A stretch of DNA of 35,358 nucleotides from Bacillota bacterium (lineage in GTDB: Bacteria; Bacillota; Clostridia; Christensenellales; CAG-138): the NCBI GenBank assembly GCA_023451115.1, contig JAEXFV010000191.1:1-35358 (forward strand). The letters run 5' to 3'. This document shows positions 24,868 through 33,078 of this stretch, piece by piece. The notes under the pieces were generated by a model that was not told the DNA's origin, searched no databases, and saw only the letters and a list, made by a program, of their open reading frames with translations. Numbering within the stretch: the stretch's first letter is position 1; every line of letters begins with the position of its first letter. The position numbers and the translations under genes were made by a program.

Positions 24868-27800
24868 TTACACCCCATACATTAAATTGCCGCCCGGCAC
24901 AAACTGGATTATATTCGCATACCACCCGGGTACCGGCAAACCGGATAACCCTGGATACAACAACACAAACAGCAGGATACCCAAGCCTAACCATGCCCAC
25001 TTTACCCATTTGATTCTTGGGTTTTTATTTTCCCAGTCCCACAGGAAAAACAAGGCGCACAGCAGGATAAATGGCACTGTGGCAAAAAAGTGATAAATAA
25101 AGGTACAGCGGGTAACCAGCACCCACGGCAGGAAATTGGCGCACACGCCTACAAACGCTACCGTCATCCCCGGCCGCTGCCGCACTTTTCCTATGGCACA
25201 GCGTATTGCCAGCGCAATGGTTCCCACAGTGGATACCCACCAAACCGCCGGGTTGCCGGAGGCCGTCAGGGTGGATACCAATCCCTCCGGCACCTGATCG
25301 CTCCAGCAATACCACATGGGTTTGAGCGTAAAGGGCCATTGCCACCAGGCGGATTGATAAGGATGGGTGGCAGTCAAGCCGCTATGATAGCCCCACATAA
25401 ATTCCTGGTAATTCCATACGGTTTTGAGATACTCCCGTAACGGCGCCTGCTGCATCCCTTCCCCCAGTTCCGAAAAATAATAAGGAAGATATGCCGCTAT
25501 ATAGATTGCCACCGGCACTAAAATGTAAAACAGACAGCACCACAATAACGTAAGCCATGTGTTTTTCCAAAATTGGTGTAATGTAGGCCGCGCCTGGCCT
25601 CCCTCCTGGGTTTCAGCCTGGCATTCCCGATAACGGCGGATGAGGCTGAGCAGCAGGATAACCGCCAGCCCACCGCCTGCATAAATGCAGATCCATTTGG
25701 TGGCTGCACCCAGCCCGAAAAACAGCCCCGCCAGAGCCAGCGGGCGCAAAGTGGCCTTTAACCCATGTTGATAAAAGCTCATGGTATAGTATTGGTACAT
25801 GAAATAATACATGAGCAGGATGAAAAACACGGAAAAGCTGTCGATGGTGGCAATGCGGGTTTGGGTAAAATGCATAAAGTCAAAAGCAAACAGCCCTGCC
25901 CCCACCAAAGCATATTCTTTTTTACCAAACAGCCGCTTACAAAACGCATAGAACACCGGAACCATGCCAACGCCAAACAAAGCGCCCATAATGCGCCAGC
26001 CAAAAGGATTCATCCCGAATATGGCCACACCCACCATGATAAACACCTTTCCCAGCGGAGGATGTGAATTTTCATAGGGTTCAATCCCATGGAGATGTTC
26101 ATATGCCGTTCTGGCATGATACAACTCGTCAAAATACATGCCGTTAAAATAGGATGGATACTCCGGCACAATATCCTGCTCGTCTATCAGGGCTGTAGCC
26201 CCTGAGGATTGCTTTGCTTCAGGGCCCGCCCCCTCATCTTGGGACGCTTGCGGCCCTACTATCGCGGCGGGCGTGATCCGTGTGCCTTCCGCATCAAAAA
26301 AGGCCAATTCATTGATCCATAAACTGCCGGAATAGGTAATCACTTCAATCTGCTGCACCTGGGTAAAACCGGGATTCTCCACCACCGCCCAGCGATACAT
26401 ATCCGTATTCAACTGCTCAAAGGCGCTTTCCTGCCCATTCTCCCCACGCAGCAGCATGGTGCCCTCTGCAATGCCGCCAAACACCCAGTATTCTCCAATA
26501 TCTACCGGCTCCTCAAAGCGTATGGTAACGGTTTCCCCCGGGGTATTGGAATAGTAATACCGCTCAGGCGCCTGAAGGCTCCCTAAATTGAGCAGTGCAA
26601 TCAGGGCATACACCCCGGTAAGGCACCAGCAATACAGCCTATCCTTCTTGTGAAAACCCCTGTCCTGTCTTTCCTGTTCCAGCACAATGGGCTGCAGCCC
26701 GGCGGCTTTCCCCTCTTTTTTCTGCGTATCGTGCCTCTCTCCAGGCATAGGCCCAAACAGCCCGGAAGGAGAACGCCTGCCCCGGAAAATTAAGTCCACG
26801 CACACATAACCCAGATATACAAAGCCGCCAACCGTGCCAAACGAACCCAGCAGCACCAATAAATCGTAGGCCCCTCCTCTGAGTTCCTGATTGGCTACGA
26901 TAACAAAGGCCGCCAAAGCGTTTAACAATAACGTGCAGCTAAACCAGATGTGGCAAAGAAATAACCGCCTGTCGTCATAATACAAATAAGCCAGCAACAA
27001 TAGCAGCAACGCAGGATATACATACCGTTCATGCATAAAATGGCCTAAGGTAAACAGGGCGCAAAACAAAAAACCAGCGCACAGCAGCAACCCGCCTGGC
27101 CCATCCTTTTTGCGCGAGCGCCAGTACAATGCCCAAACCGCCAACACGCTCAAAGCAATGAATATGGTACCCCAGTCCCCATAGGAAAGCAGGAACGGCA
27201 CATCCTCAACCGGTTTCCAGTTGCCACCCCATAAGGCCATCAGGTTAAAGCCCTCAATGCTGGCATAGGGGTAAGAAGTGGCGGTAGAAAAATATTTTTC
27301 CAGCAGCCAGGAAAAGCCCGGCTCCGGCGCAAAGGGCAAGGAAAGCAGCAAAATCACGCCTACCGCGGCGGCCACCGCCCCCATCAGCTGCAAAGCTTTT
27401 CTCCCAAGCCCCGGCCTTTTTAGCTGCAAAATATAGGCTGCCGCCAGCAGTGGCCCCAGCATCAGCGCCTGGGGCTTGAGCAGAATGGCAGCGCCATACA
27501 AGGCCCCTGCCAAAATTTGTTTTCCATTGCAAAACAGCAACATCACGCCTACCAGGCACAGGGTCAGCAGCGAGTCGATTTGCCCCCAGCCGCCTGTAAC
27601 AAAGGCCATCACCGGATGAAAGGCTATAACCCCCATCATTAGCAGAGCTTTGTTTTCTTTTGCACCCAAGCCTTTGGCAATGCGATAAACCAGGTAGGCG
27701 CTAAGCAGGTCCGCAAGGATAGAAGGCATTTTAAGCAGCAGCACAAACAGCGCGCTATCATAAGATAACCCCAGCGCCTGGCGCAGCACCCCAATGGGCC

Positions 27801-28710
27801 ACAGCAGGTACATATATCCCGGCGGATAATCCGCAAACATGCCTGAAGCGTAAAAACCCGAGGGCCCCAGTTGCGCCATGGCGTCTGCCCAGGCCATAAA
27901 GCAGGAAATATCCGTAGCATGTCCAACAAATACAAAGGAAAGCAGCATCCGCAACAGCAGACCGCCCCCCAGCAGCAGCACAATCTTCTGATTTGCCCCT
28001 GCAACATCCCGCCGTTTCCCAGCTATGATTTCGCGGCGGTAAACCACCCAAAACAGGACCGCAACCACCGCCGTTGCCAGCAGTATCTGCACAAATACGG
28101 AAGCATCCGCAACATCTATACTGCCGCTGGTGGCCCCCCCGCTATATTCCATAGGCGCAAAGGAAGCTGCATCCGCTGGGGCTTGTTCCAAGCGCTCCAT
28201 GGAAACACCGCGAAACCAGGCAATACCCTGGGACAGGTTGCCATATCCCCCAATCCGCAAAGCCACTACCAGTTCCGTTTGCTCCGGCCCCGTCACGCCG
28301 GTTAACGCCAGAGTTTCCCATTCGCTATCGCCAAAAAGTTGTTGAGAAGAAGCGAAGGTATCCAGCACGGTTATCGCAGCGCCTGTGCCACCTTGTACGG
28401 AAGCAGACTTTGCTTCACAGCTAATCCGATAACAGGTATTTGGCTCCACCGCTACGGTTTGGCAGATCCTGGCGTCATTCTCCCAGGCGCTGTTCAGATA
28501 AACAGCGGCTTCCTCCCCGCTGATACCAAAGGTGGTGGTTTCTCCATCATCCGTCCAGGCTTCAAAATACCAGCCGGCAGGCAGCGCCTGCTCCTGGGAA
28601 GTAATGGAAAAATCCCCGTTGTACAATAACGGGCTGTCCGCTTTGGCATAAGCCAAAGGCGCACAGCATGCAAGTAATAACGCCAGCCAGGCTAGGCAAC
28701 GCTTGCGCAT
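24868..28710 (-). CDS. Fused dual GT-C glycosyltransferase with two extracytoplasmic beta modules
   Basis: 1280 residues with an apparently tandem design. 1-24 is a signal sequence. About 28-172 is a carbohydrate-binding-like module (LLYNGDFSITSQEQALPAGW). From about 204 to 650 comes a first GT-C half, with Asp267 in the first loop (HATDISCFMAWADAMAQLG), YPPGYMYLLWP and WGQIDSLLTL; this resembles PIG-V/Gpi18-type enzymes. A cytoplasmic charged linker and one membrane segment (about 690-712) follow. About 717-825 is a second beta-rich, discoidin-like module. A GT39/PMT half then runs to the end, with Asp861-Glu862 in YFDELYHARTAYEHLHG, ENSHPPLGKVFI and RIATIDSFSVFF. Members transfer sugars from polyprenyl-phosphate outside the membrane. 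Acceptor and sugar are unknown. A weak GGAGGAAAG site precedes the ATG. Confidence 0.85.
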   Translation of the reverse strand: MRKRCLAWLALLLACCAPLAYAKADSPLLYNGDFSITSQEQALPAGWYFEAWTDDGETTTFGISGEEAAVYLNSAWENDARICQTVAVEPNTCYRISCEAKSASVQGGTGAAITVLDTFASSQQLFGDSEWETLALTGVTGPEQTELVVALRIGGYGNLSQGIAWFRGVSMERLEQAPADAASFAPMEYSGGATSGSIDVADASVFVQILLATAVVAVLFWVVYRREIIAGKRRDVAGANQKIVLLLGGGLLLRMLLSFVFVGHATDISCFMAWADAMAQLGPSGFYASGMFADYPPGYMYLLWPIGVLRQALGLSYDSALFVLLLKMPSILADLLSAYLVYRIAKGLGAKENKALLMMGVIAFHPVMAFVTGGWGQIDSLLTLCLVGVMLLFCNGKQILAGALYGAAILLKPQALMLGPLLAAAYILQLKRPGLGRKALQLMGAVAAAVGVILLLSLPFAPEPGFSWLLEKYFSTATSYPYASIEGFNLMALWGGNWKPVEDVPFLLSYGDWGTIFIALSVLAVWALYWRSRKKDGPGGLLLCAGFLFCALFTLGHFMHERYVYPALLLLLLAYLYYDDRRLFLCHIWFSCTLLLNALAAFVIVANQELRGGAYDLLVLLGSFGTVGGFVYLGYVCVDLIFRGRRSPSGLFGPMPGERHDTQKKEGKAAGLQPIVLEQERQDRGFHKKDRLYCWCLTGVYALIALLNLGSLQAPERYYYSNTPGETVTIRFEEPVDIGEYWVFGGIAEGTMLLRGENGQESAFEQLNTDMYRWAVVENPGFTQVQQIEVITYSGSLWINELAFFDAEGTRITPAAIVGPQASQDEGAGPEAKQSSGATALIDEQDIVPEYPSYFNGMYFDELYHARTAYEHLHGIEPYENSHPPLGKVFIMVGVAIFGMNPFGWRIMGALFGVGMVPVFYAFCKRLFGKKEYALVGAGLFAFDFMHFTQTRIATIDSFSVFFILLMYYFMYQYYTMSFYQHGLKATLRPLALAGLFFGLGAATKWICIYAGGGLAVILLLSLIRRYRECQAETQEGGQARPTLHQFWKNTWLTLLWCCLFYILVPVAIYIAAYLPYYFSELGEGMQQAPLREYLKTVWNYQEFMWGYHSGLTATHPYQSAWWQWPFTLKPMWYCWSDQVPEGLVSTLTASGNPAVWWVSTVGTIALAIRCAIGKVRQRPGMTVAFVGVCANFLPWVLVTRCTFIYHFFATVPFILLCALFFLWDWENKNPRIKWVKWAWLGLGILLFVLLYPGLSGLPVPGWYANIIQFVPGGNLMYGV

Positions 28711-28755
28711 GCAACTTTCCTCCGCAACGGCAATATTAGGAAAATTCCCCTTTGC

Positions 28756-28764
28756 ATCATATCA
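28756..28764 (-). promoter_or_regulatory. Extended -10 promoter for glycosyltransferase fusion and gtrA
   Basis: TGATATGAT on the minus strand, 46 bases before the ATG at 28710, in the 91-bp gap after yraN. It is identical to the element before the FHA gene. No clear -35. Confidence 0.45.
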
Positions 28765-28801
28765 CAAATCCCAAAATGGGAATACCCGGCCGCTTTATTA
28801 T

Positions 28802-29158
28802 TTACGCTTCCGCCATAAATGCGTTGGGGATATGGCGCACCATACCCTTCCCCAAGTCTACCTCCACCACATCAAAGCGTGCGCTGGTTTCATAGTACCC
28901 GTTTTGTGCCAAAAAAGTCTGAGCCGCTTCTAAAAGGTTCCTTTGTTTACGAAAGCCCACCGCCTCTGCGGGCGTGCCGTAAGCAGCGGAATTTCTGGCC
29001 TTAACCTCTATAAACACAATGGTATCCCCCTGCTGCATCACCAGGTCGATTTCTTTATGCCCGGCCCGATAATTGCGCTTTAGCAAGCGAAACCCCTGTT
29101 GCTGTAGAAAACAAAGGGCCATTTCCTCGCCTAATTTCCCTTTTGCTACATTGCTCAT
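28802..29158 (-). CDS. yraN: YraN/UPF0102 family endonuclease-like protein
   Basis: 118 residues. The restriction-endonuclease-like core shows as a leading Glu (KGKLGEEMALCFL), NYRAGHKEIDLVMQQGDTIVFIEVKAR with the Asp and Glu-x-Lys, and a closing RFDVVEVDLGKG. The family is thought to act on nucleic acids; no substrate is established. Its ATG overlaps the rnhB stop as ATGA and has no ribosome site, so translation is probably coupled. rnhB-yraN adjacency is common in Bacillota. Confidence 0.92.
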   Translation of the reverse strand: MSNVAKGKLGEEMALCFLQQQGFRLLKRNYRAGHKEIDLVMQQGDTIVFIEVKARNSAAYGTPAEAVGFRKQRNLLEAAQTFLAQNGYYETSARFDVVEVDLGKGMVRHIPNAFMAEA

Positions 29159-29781
29159 AAAAAATTTTTAATAAAGGTTTTGCGGTGAATTGCACAGGGG
29201 CCGTAAGCTTTAAGGGCTGCAATATGTTCCGCCGTCCCATAGCCTTTGTTGCGTGCAAAACCATACTGCGGATAGAATGCATCCTGTTCCACCATATAGC
29301 GATCCCGCTGCACCTTGGCCACAATTGACGCCGCCCCAATCAGGTAGCTCAGGCTATCCCCATGAACGTAAGCATGTTGTTTCTGGGGCAGCGGAAGGTC
29401 TTTTACCGCATCCACCAATAAGTCCGTAACTCTTATGGTCATCGCTTCCACCGCTTTGCACATGGCTTGCCGTGTGGCCTGCAAAATATTTATTTCATCA
29501 ATCGTTTCAGGCGCTACCCATCCCAGGCCATATCCCAAAGCCTGCCGCAGAATTTCATCATAAACCTTTTCCCGCCTGGCTGGGGAGAGCTTTTTGGAGT
29601 CGTTTACATAAGCGATTAAGGGCTGGGCGGGCAACGCCACGCAAGCGGCCACCACCGGCCCTGCCAAAGGGCCCCTCCCCACTTCATCCATGCCCGCTGG
29701 GACCACGCCGGGCATCGCCCAAAACGTTTTCTCCAGCCGGGTGATTTCTTCCAGGCGCTGGGTCTCCGGCATTCTAGGCAT
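29155..29781 (-). CDS. rnhB: Ribonuclease HII
   Basis: 208 residues. RNase HII removes ribonucleotides from DNA-RNA hybrids. The catalytic carboxylates are AGMDEVGRGPLAGPVVAA (Asp32, Glu33), the Asp in AYVHGDSLSYLI, and the Asp in KVQRDRY. The family motif GAASIVAKVQRD and the C-terminal NKGYGTAEHIAALKAYGP are intact. The ATG at 29781 lies 6 bases after AAGGAGG and overlaps the rbgA stop by 8 bases. The frame is open to 29982, but that part only runs antiparallel to rbgA and is not coding. Confidence 0.96.
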   Translation of the reverse strand: MPRMPETQRLEEITRLEKTFWAMPGVVPAGMDEVGRGPLAGPVVAACVALPAQPLIAYVNDSKKLSPARREKVYDEILRQALGYGLGWVAPETIDEINILQATRQAMCKAVEAMTIRVTDLLVDAVKDLPLPQKQHAYVHGDSLSYLIGAASIVAKVQRDRYMVEQDAFYPQYGFARNKGYGTAEHIAALKAYGPCAIHRKTFIKNFL

Positions 29782-30652
29782 CTCGCGCCTCCTTGGGGCT
29801 TTCAACGGCTTCCTCCGGCTGATCCAGGGTGACTTTTGCAATCTTGCCGCCCCGGAATTCATCCAATACGATGCGCGCTCCCCGTTCCAGGTCCGGCGCG
29901 CCGCCAGGCAATAAAAATCCCCGGCTATCGCAAACTGCCGCCAGCAGGTCATGCCCTGCCATATCCGGCTTTGTTTTTCCATAGCGTTGGGTTACCTGGA
30001 TTGGGCAAAGGCACATCAAGGTTTCCAGCAGCGCTCCGGCAAGGGCCTCCACATCCATAATGTCATCCTTAATGGAGCCAATAAAGGCCAGCCGTTTGGC
30101 ATATACCTCGTTTTCCAGCTTGGGCCACAATAGCCCCGGCGTGTCCAACAGCTCCAGATACGGGGTGATTTTCACCCATTGTTTGCCTTTGGTTACGCCC
30201 GGCTTATCCCCCACCTTCGCCCGTACGCTGCCTGCTATGCGGTTGATAAAGGTGGATTTTCCTACATTTGGTATCCCAACCACCATCACCCGCACAGTTT
30301 TGAGCACGCCTTTGGCTTTCATGCGGGCAACCTGTTCTGCCGCGGCTTCCTGCATCAAATCCAAAGCCGCCTTTTTCTGGCTATTGCCGGTGGAGGTAAT
30401 GGCCATAGCGGAGATCCCCTTGGCCTTATAATAGGCGATCCACGCTTTTGTGGCCACAGGATCCGCCAAATCGCTCTTATTGAGTAAAATCACCCTGCTC
30501 TTTTTGGAAAACAGCGTGTCAAAATCCGGATTGCGGGTTGCAGCAGGCGCCCGTGCATCTACCAGTTCTACCACCACGTCGATAAGCTGCAAATTTTCCG
30601 TCAGCATACGGCGAGCTTTTGCCATATGCCCCGGGTACCATTGGATCAGCAT
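29774..30652 (-). CDS. rbgA: Ribosome biogenesis GTPase RbgA (YlqF)
   Basis: 292 residues of a circularly permuted GTPase needed for late 50S assembly. Order of motifs is G4 NKSD (58-61), then G1 GIPNVGKST (126-134), then G3 DTPG (170-173); this is the permuted pattern of the YlqF/RbgA family. The N-terminus WYPGHMAKARRM is also diagnostic. ATG 30652 follows AGGAAGGAAG. The C-terminal domain has PDLERGARIVLDEFRGGKI. It follows rplS, ending in a terminator, with a separate promoter, and leads rnhB-yraN. Confidence 0.96.
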   Translation of the reverse strand: MLIQWYPGHMAKARRMLTENLQLIDVVVELVDARAPAATRNPDFDTLFSKKSRVILLNKSDLADPVATKAWIAYYKAKGISAMAITSTGNSQKKAALDLMQEAAAEQVARMKAKGVLKTVRVMVVGIPNVGKSTFINRIAGSVRAKVGDKPGVTKGKQWVKITPYLELLDTPGLLWPKLENEVYAKRLAFIGSIKDDIMDVEALAGALLETLMCLCPIQVTQRYGKTKPDMAGHDLLAAVCDSRGFLLPGGAPDLERGARIVLDEFRGGKIAKVTLDQPEEAVESPKEARDA

Positions 30653-30696
30653 AGTTTCTTCCTTCCTGCTATTTGGGTTACACAAACGTTTTTTTT

Positions 30697-30705
30697 AGTA
30701 TACCA
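30697..30705 (-). promoter_or_regulatory. Extended -10 promoter for rbgA-rnhB-yraN
   Basis: TGGTATACT on the minus strand, 45 bases before rbgA and just past the rplS terminator. Identical nonamer to the lspA promoter. Confidence 0.5.
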
Positions 30706-30727
30706 CAACCAGGGGAAAAGGCCCAAC

Positions 30728-30760
30728 AAAAAGGCTTCGCCCTCTCGGGCGAAGCCTTTT
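30728..30760 (-). terminator. Intrinsic terminator of rplS
   Basis: A perfect 14-bp stem, AAAAGGCTTCGCCC with GGGCGAAGCCTTTT, closes a GAGA tetraloop and is followed by a T on the minus strand (five T in total). It starts 19 bases past the rplS stop. The A/T arms make it functional in both directions. Confidence 0.93.
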
Positions 30761-30778
30761 ATCATCCATGTTTTTTGA

Positions 30779-31138
30779 TTACTTGGCCTTTTCCACAATA
30801 CGCTCGGTAACCTTGGCAGCTTTGCCAACCCGGTCGCGCAGATAATACAGCTTAGCCCTGCGGACTTTACCATGGCGCACTACTTCGATGCGGCCAATAC
30901 GTGGGCTATGATAAGGGAACGTACGCTCAACGCCTACGCCGTAAGACATACGCCGCACGGTGAAGGATTTGCGCACGCTACCGCCCTGCATTTTAATTAC
31001 AATACCCTCAAAGTTCTGCAGACGCTCACGGTTGCCTTCCACAACCTTCACGAATACGCGGACGGTATCGCCAATTTCCAGCTTGGGCAGGTCAGTACGA
31101 AGTTGCTTTTTTTCCAGCTCTTGAATGATGTTCGCCAT
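30779..31138 (-). CDS. rplS: 50S ribosomal protein L19
   Basis: 119 residues, full-length L19. It contains GDTVRVFVKVVEGNRERLQ, FEGIVIKMQGGSVRKSFTVR and the C-terminal RRAKLYYLRDRVGKAAKV. L19 sits at the interface of the two ribosomal subunits. A strong GGAAGGAG site precedes the ATG. It is transcribed from its own promoter inside the gap after trmD, and ends in a strong terminator. Confidence 0.98.
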   Translation of the reverse strand: MANIIQELEKKQLRTDLPKLEIGDTVRVFVKVVEGNRERLQNFEGIVIKMQGGSVRKSFTVRRMSYGVGVERTFPYHSPRIGRIEVVRHGKVRRAKLYYLRDRVGKAAKVTERIVEKAK

Positions 31139-31180
31139 TTTATTTCTCCTTCCTCATAGACGTTCGTGCCTAGTTTCCCT

Positions 31181-31206
31181 AAACAGAGGACCGTCCGTGT
31201 CACAAA
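31181..31206 (-). repeat. Possible short dispersed repeat in the rplS leader
   Basis: The minus strand reads TTTGTGACACGGACGGTCC followed by TCTGTTT. From memory this resembles short GGACGGTYC-CGTGTCAC intergenic repeats found in several Bacillota genomes. Only one copy is seen here, so the assignment is tentative. GGAC-G-GTCC gives local self-complementarity. It occupies the start of the rplS 5' leader. Confidence 0.3.
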
Positions 31207-31213
31207 CATTTGG

Positions 31214-31242
31214 ATTTTACCATATCCCTTCAGGATTTGCAA
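31214..31242 (-). promoter_or_regulatory. Promoter of rplS
   Basis: TTGCAA (31242-31237), a 17-base spacer and TAAAAT (31219-31214) on the minus strand; TGG precedes the -10. Transcription would start near 31207, giving a leader of about 69 bases. It begins directly after the trmD stop codon. Confidence 0.65.
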
Positions 31243-31247
31243 GGGTT

Positions 31248-32006
31248 TTATTCCGTTTCCGAGTGCAAAAGCGGCTCGTTCTGCTGCGCCTCACACTGTT
31301 CCAGCATGCTCCGCTCCAGCTTGGTAAGGGAAAGCGTCCCCACCAATTCCGGCCGAACTGCACGGGTTTTTAAAATCGCTTGTGCCTTGCGCCAGGCCTG
31401 AATGTTGGCATGGTGGCCATTTAACAAAATTTCCGGCACCCGCATGCCGCGAAAATCCGCAGGGCGGGTGTATTGGGGATACTCCAACAGGCCGTCGCTA
31501 AAGGATTCATCCTCAGCTGAATCGGCGCTGCCCAGCACGCCTGGAATAAACCGGCTCACACAATCCAGCAGCACCATGGCAGGCAGCTCCCCGCCGGTGA
31601 GTACATAATCGCCAATGGAAATCTCCTCATCCATAATGGCCATCACCCGCTCATCCACCCCTTCATAGTGGCCGCACAGCAACAGCAGCCGTTCTTCTTT
31701 GGCAAGGGCCCGAGCCAGTCCGGTGGTAAGAACCTTTCCCCTGGGGGATAGTAAAATACGCCGCGGTTTTGGCCCCTGGGCACAAACCGCCTCCACGCAG
31801 TCATAAATGGGCTGGGCCATCATCACCAAGCCCGCCCCTCCGCCAAAGGGATAATCGTCTGCTTTTTTGTGCTTATTATCGGAATATGCCCGGATATCGT
31901 GGAGCTCCGCCTGCAAAATGCCGCTTTGTAACGCACGGCCCAGGATGCTTGCCTGTAATACCCCGGGAAACATCTCCGGAAACAGGGTGAGGATGTCAAT
32001 CTTCAA
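31248..32006 (-). CDS. trmD: tRNA (guanine-37-N1)-methyltransferase
   Basis: 252 residues, a SPOUT methyltransferase that forms m1G37. The knot and SAM-binding region is LLLCGHYEGVDERV and EISIGDYVLTGGELPAMVL; the KKADDYPFGGGAGLVMMAQP block is also typical. The start is TTG at 32006, where the protein reads (M)KIDILTLFPEMF as in homologues; the GAGGAGG site is 9 bases upstream inside rimM. It overlaps rimM by 11 bases. No ATG is in a suitable place, and the open frame up to 32063 does not align to the family. Confidence 0.95.
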   Translation of the reverse strand: MKIDILTLFPEMFPGVLQASILGRALQSGILQAELHDIRAYSDNKHKKADDYPFGGGAGLVMMAQPIYDCVEAVCAQGPKPRRILLSPRGKVLTTGLARALAKEERLLLLCGHYEGVDERVMAIMDEEISIGDYVLTGGELPAMVLLDCVSRFIPGVLGSADSAEDESFSDGLLEYPQYTRPADFRGMRVPEILLNGHHANIQAWRKAQAILKTRAVRPELVGTLSLTKLERSMLEQCEAQQNEPLLHSETE

Positions 32007-32514
32007 AGAGCACAACCTCCTCGGCAACCTGATACTCCAGCACCACCTGCTTGTTCTCCACATCTACCCGGTGCAGCACTTTCTTTAAAGCCGGCACCAT
32101 GGCGGAGCGTTCCCCCTGCACCACATATACGTCGTTTGCTCCAGTCTGCAATACGTCCGTAATTTTCCCGTAACAGCGCCCTTGGGTATCCGTCACCTGG
32201 CAGCCGATGAGATCCGCTACAAAATAAGTATCAGGCGGCAGCTTGCGCACATGCGCCTTGTCCACACAAAGGTAGGCTCCCCGGAGCTTTTCCGCTTCTT
32301 CCCGGGTCTCCACTCCCTGAATGCGTAAATACACCGCATCCGGCTGCACAGAAATATCCTGCAGCAAAACAGGGCGGCGCTGGCCGCCTCCCTGTTCTAA
32401 ATAAGCTTCTTTCATGCCCCGAAAACGCCCCACGTCATCCGTGAGGGGCTGGAGCTTGAGCGCCCCCTGCACCCCATGGGGCCGGGAAACGCATGCGATA
32501 CGGTAATACTCCAT
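31996..32514 (-). CDS. rimM: 16S rRNA processing protein RimM
   Basis: 172 residues: an N-terminal RimM beta-barrel (ACVSRPHGVQGALKLQPLTD) and a C-terminal PRC-barrel (YFVADLIGCQVTDTQGR; TGANDVYVVQG). It assists maturation of the 30S head and binds S19. The start overlaps the khpA stop as TAATG, with only a weak AGAG site, so it is probably coupled. rimM and trmD are neighbours in most bacteria. Confidence 0.95.
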   Translation of the reverse strand: MEYYRIACVSRPHGVQGALKLQPLTDDVGRFRGMKEAYLEQGGGQRRPVLLQDISVQPDAVYLRIQGVETREEAEKLRGAYLCVDKAHVRKLPPDTYFVADLIGCQVTDTQGRCYGKITDVLQTGANDVYVVQGERSAMVPALKKVLHRVDVENKQVVLEYQVAEEVVLFED

Positions 32515-32741
32515 TATATGATCTCTACGATATATTTTTTGTCTTCCTTGATGGATGCGGCCTTAACCACGGTGCGGATGGCTTTCGCGATACGCCCCTG
32601 CTTGCCGATGACCTTGCCCATGTCCTCAGGCGCAACGGTCAACTCGATGATCACTGAGGCTTCTTCCTCTTTCACCGTGACCTTTACCTCATCCGGCTTC
32701 TCCACAAGGCTTTTTGCGATATATTCGACCAGCTCTCCCAT
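32514..32741 (-). CDS. khpA: KH-domain RNA-binding protein KhpA (YlqC)
   Basis: 75-residue single type II KH domain with the GXXG loop as GKQG (46-49) in GKVIGKQGRIAKAIRTVVKA. KhpA pairs with KhpB/EloR in Gram-positives and affects cell length and RNA stability. GGGAAGG lies upstream of the ATG. It lies between rpsP and rimM, as in other Bacillota; the ylqD gene found there in Bacillus is absent. Confidence 0.95.
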   Translation of the reverse strand: MGELVEYIAKSLVEKPDEVKVTVKEEEASVIIELTVAPEDMGKVIGKQGRIAKAIRTVVKAASIKEDKKYIVEII

Positions 32742-32756
32742 GTGGCCTTCCCTGCC

Positions 32757-32999
32757 TTACTGAATGGCGCCGCTCTTCTTGAGCAGAGCGCGCACAGTAT
32801 CCGTGGGCTGAGCGCCCTTCTTCATCCAATCAGCAGCCTTCTCATTGTCCACCTTCAGTTCAGCGGGATCTGCAACCGGATTGTAGTAGCCCAGCTCTTC
32901 CACAAAAGCGCCGTCCCGGGGTGCGCGGGAGTCCGCCACTACGATACGGTAAAAGGGAGCCTTCTTGGCGCCCATGCGCCGCAGCCTGATCTTCAGCAT
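32757..32999 (-). CDS. rpsP: 30S ribosomal protein S16
   Basis: 80 residues with the S16 N-terminus VKIRLRRMGAKKAPFYRIVV-like pattern (MLKIRLRRMGAKKAPFYRIV) and SRAPRDGAFVEELGYYNPVA. AGGAGG lies 10 bases before the ATG. A 79-bp gap to ffh upstream holds a small CGGCC/GGCCG hairpin (33045-33056) without a T tract; no promoter was seen, so it is probably read through from ylxM-ffh. Confidence 0.97.
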   Translation of the reverse strand: MLKIRLRRMGAKKAPFYRIVVADSRAPRDGAFVEELGYYNPVADPAELKVDNEKAADWMKKGAQPTDTVRALLKKSGAIQ

Positions 33000-33078
33000 T
33001 GTTCAAGTCCTCCTAAAATATTGTCATTACGATGTTTATCGGTTCGGCCTTGGCCGTTACCTGCATACCCGCCCCTGC

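Noticed and set aside
29782..29982. N-terminal extension of rnhB
   Set aside because: It overlaps rbgA in another frame, matches nothing in RNase HII, and a strong ribosome site precedes the ATG at 29781.
33045..33056. CGGCC/GGCCG hairpin between ffh and rpsP
   Set aside because: Short stem without T tract; not a terminator, and no clear function.
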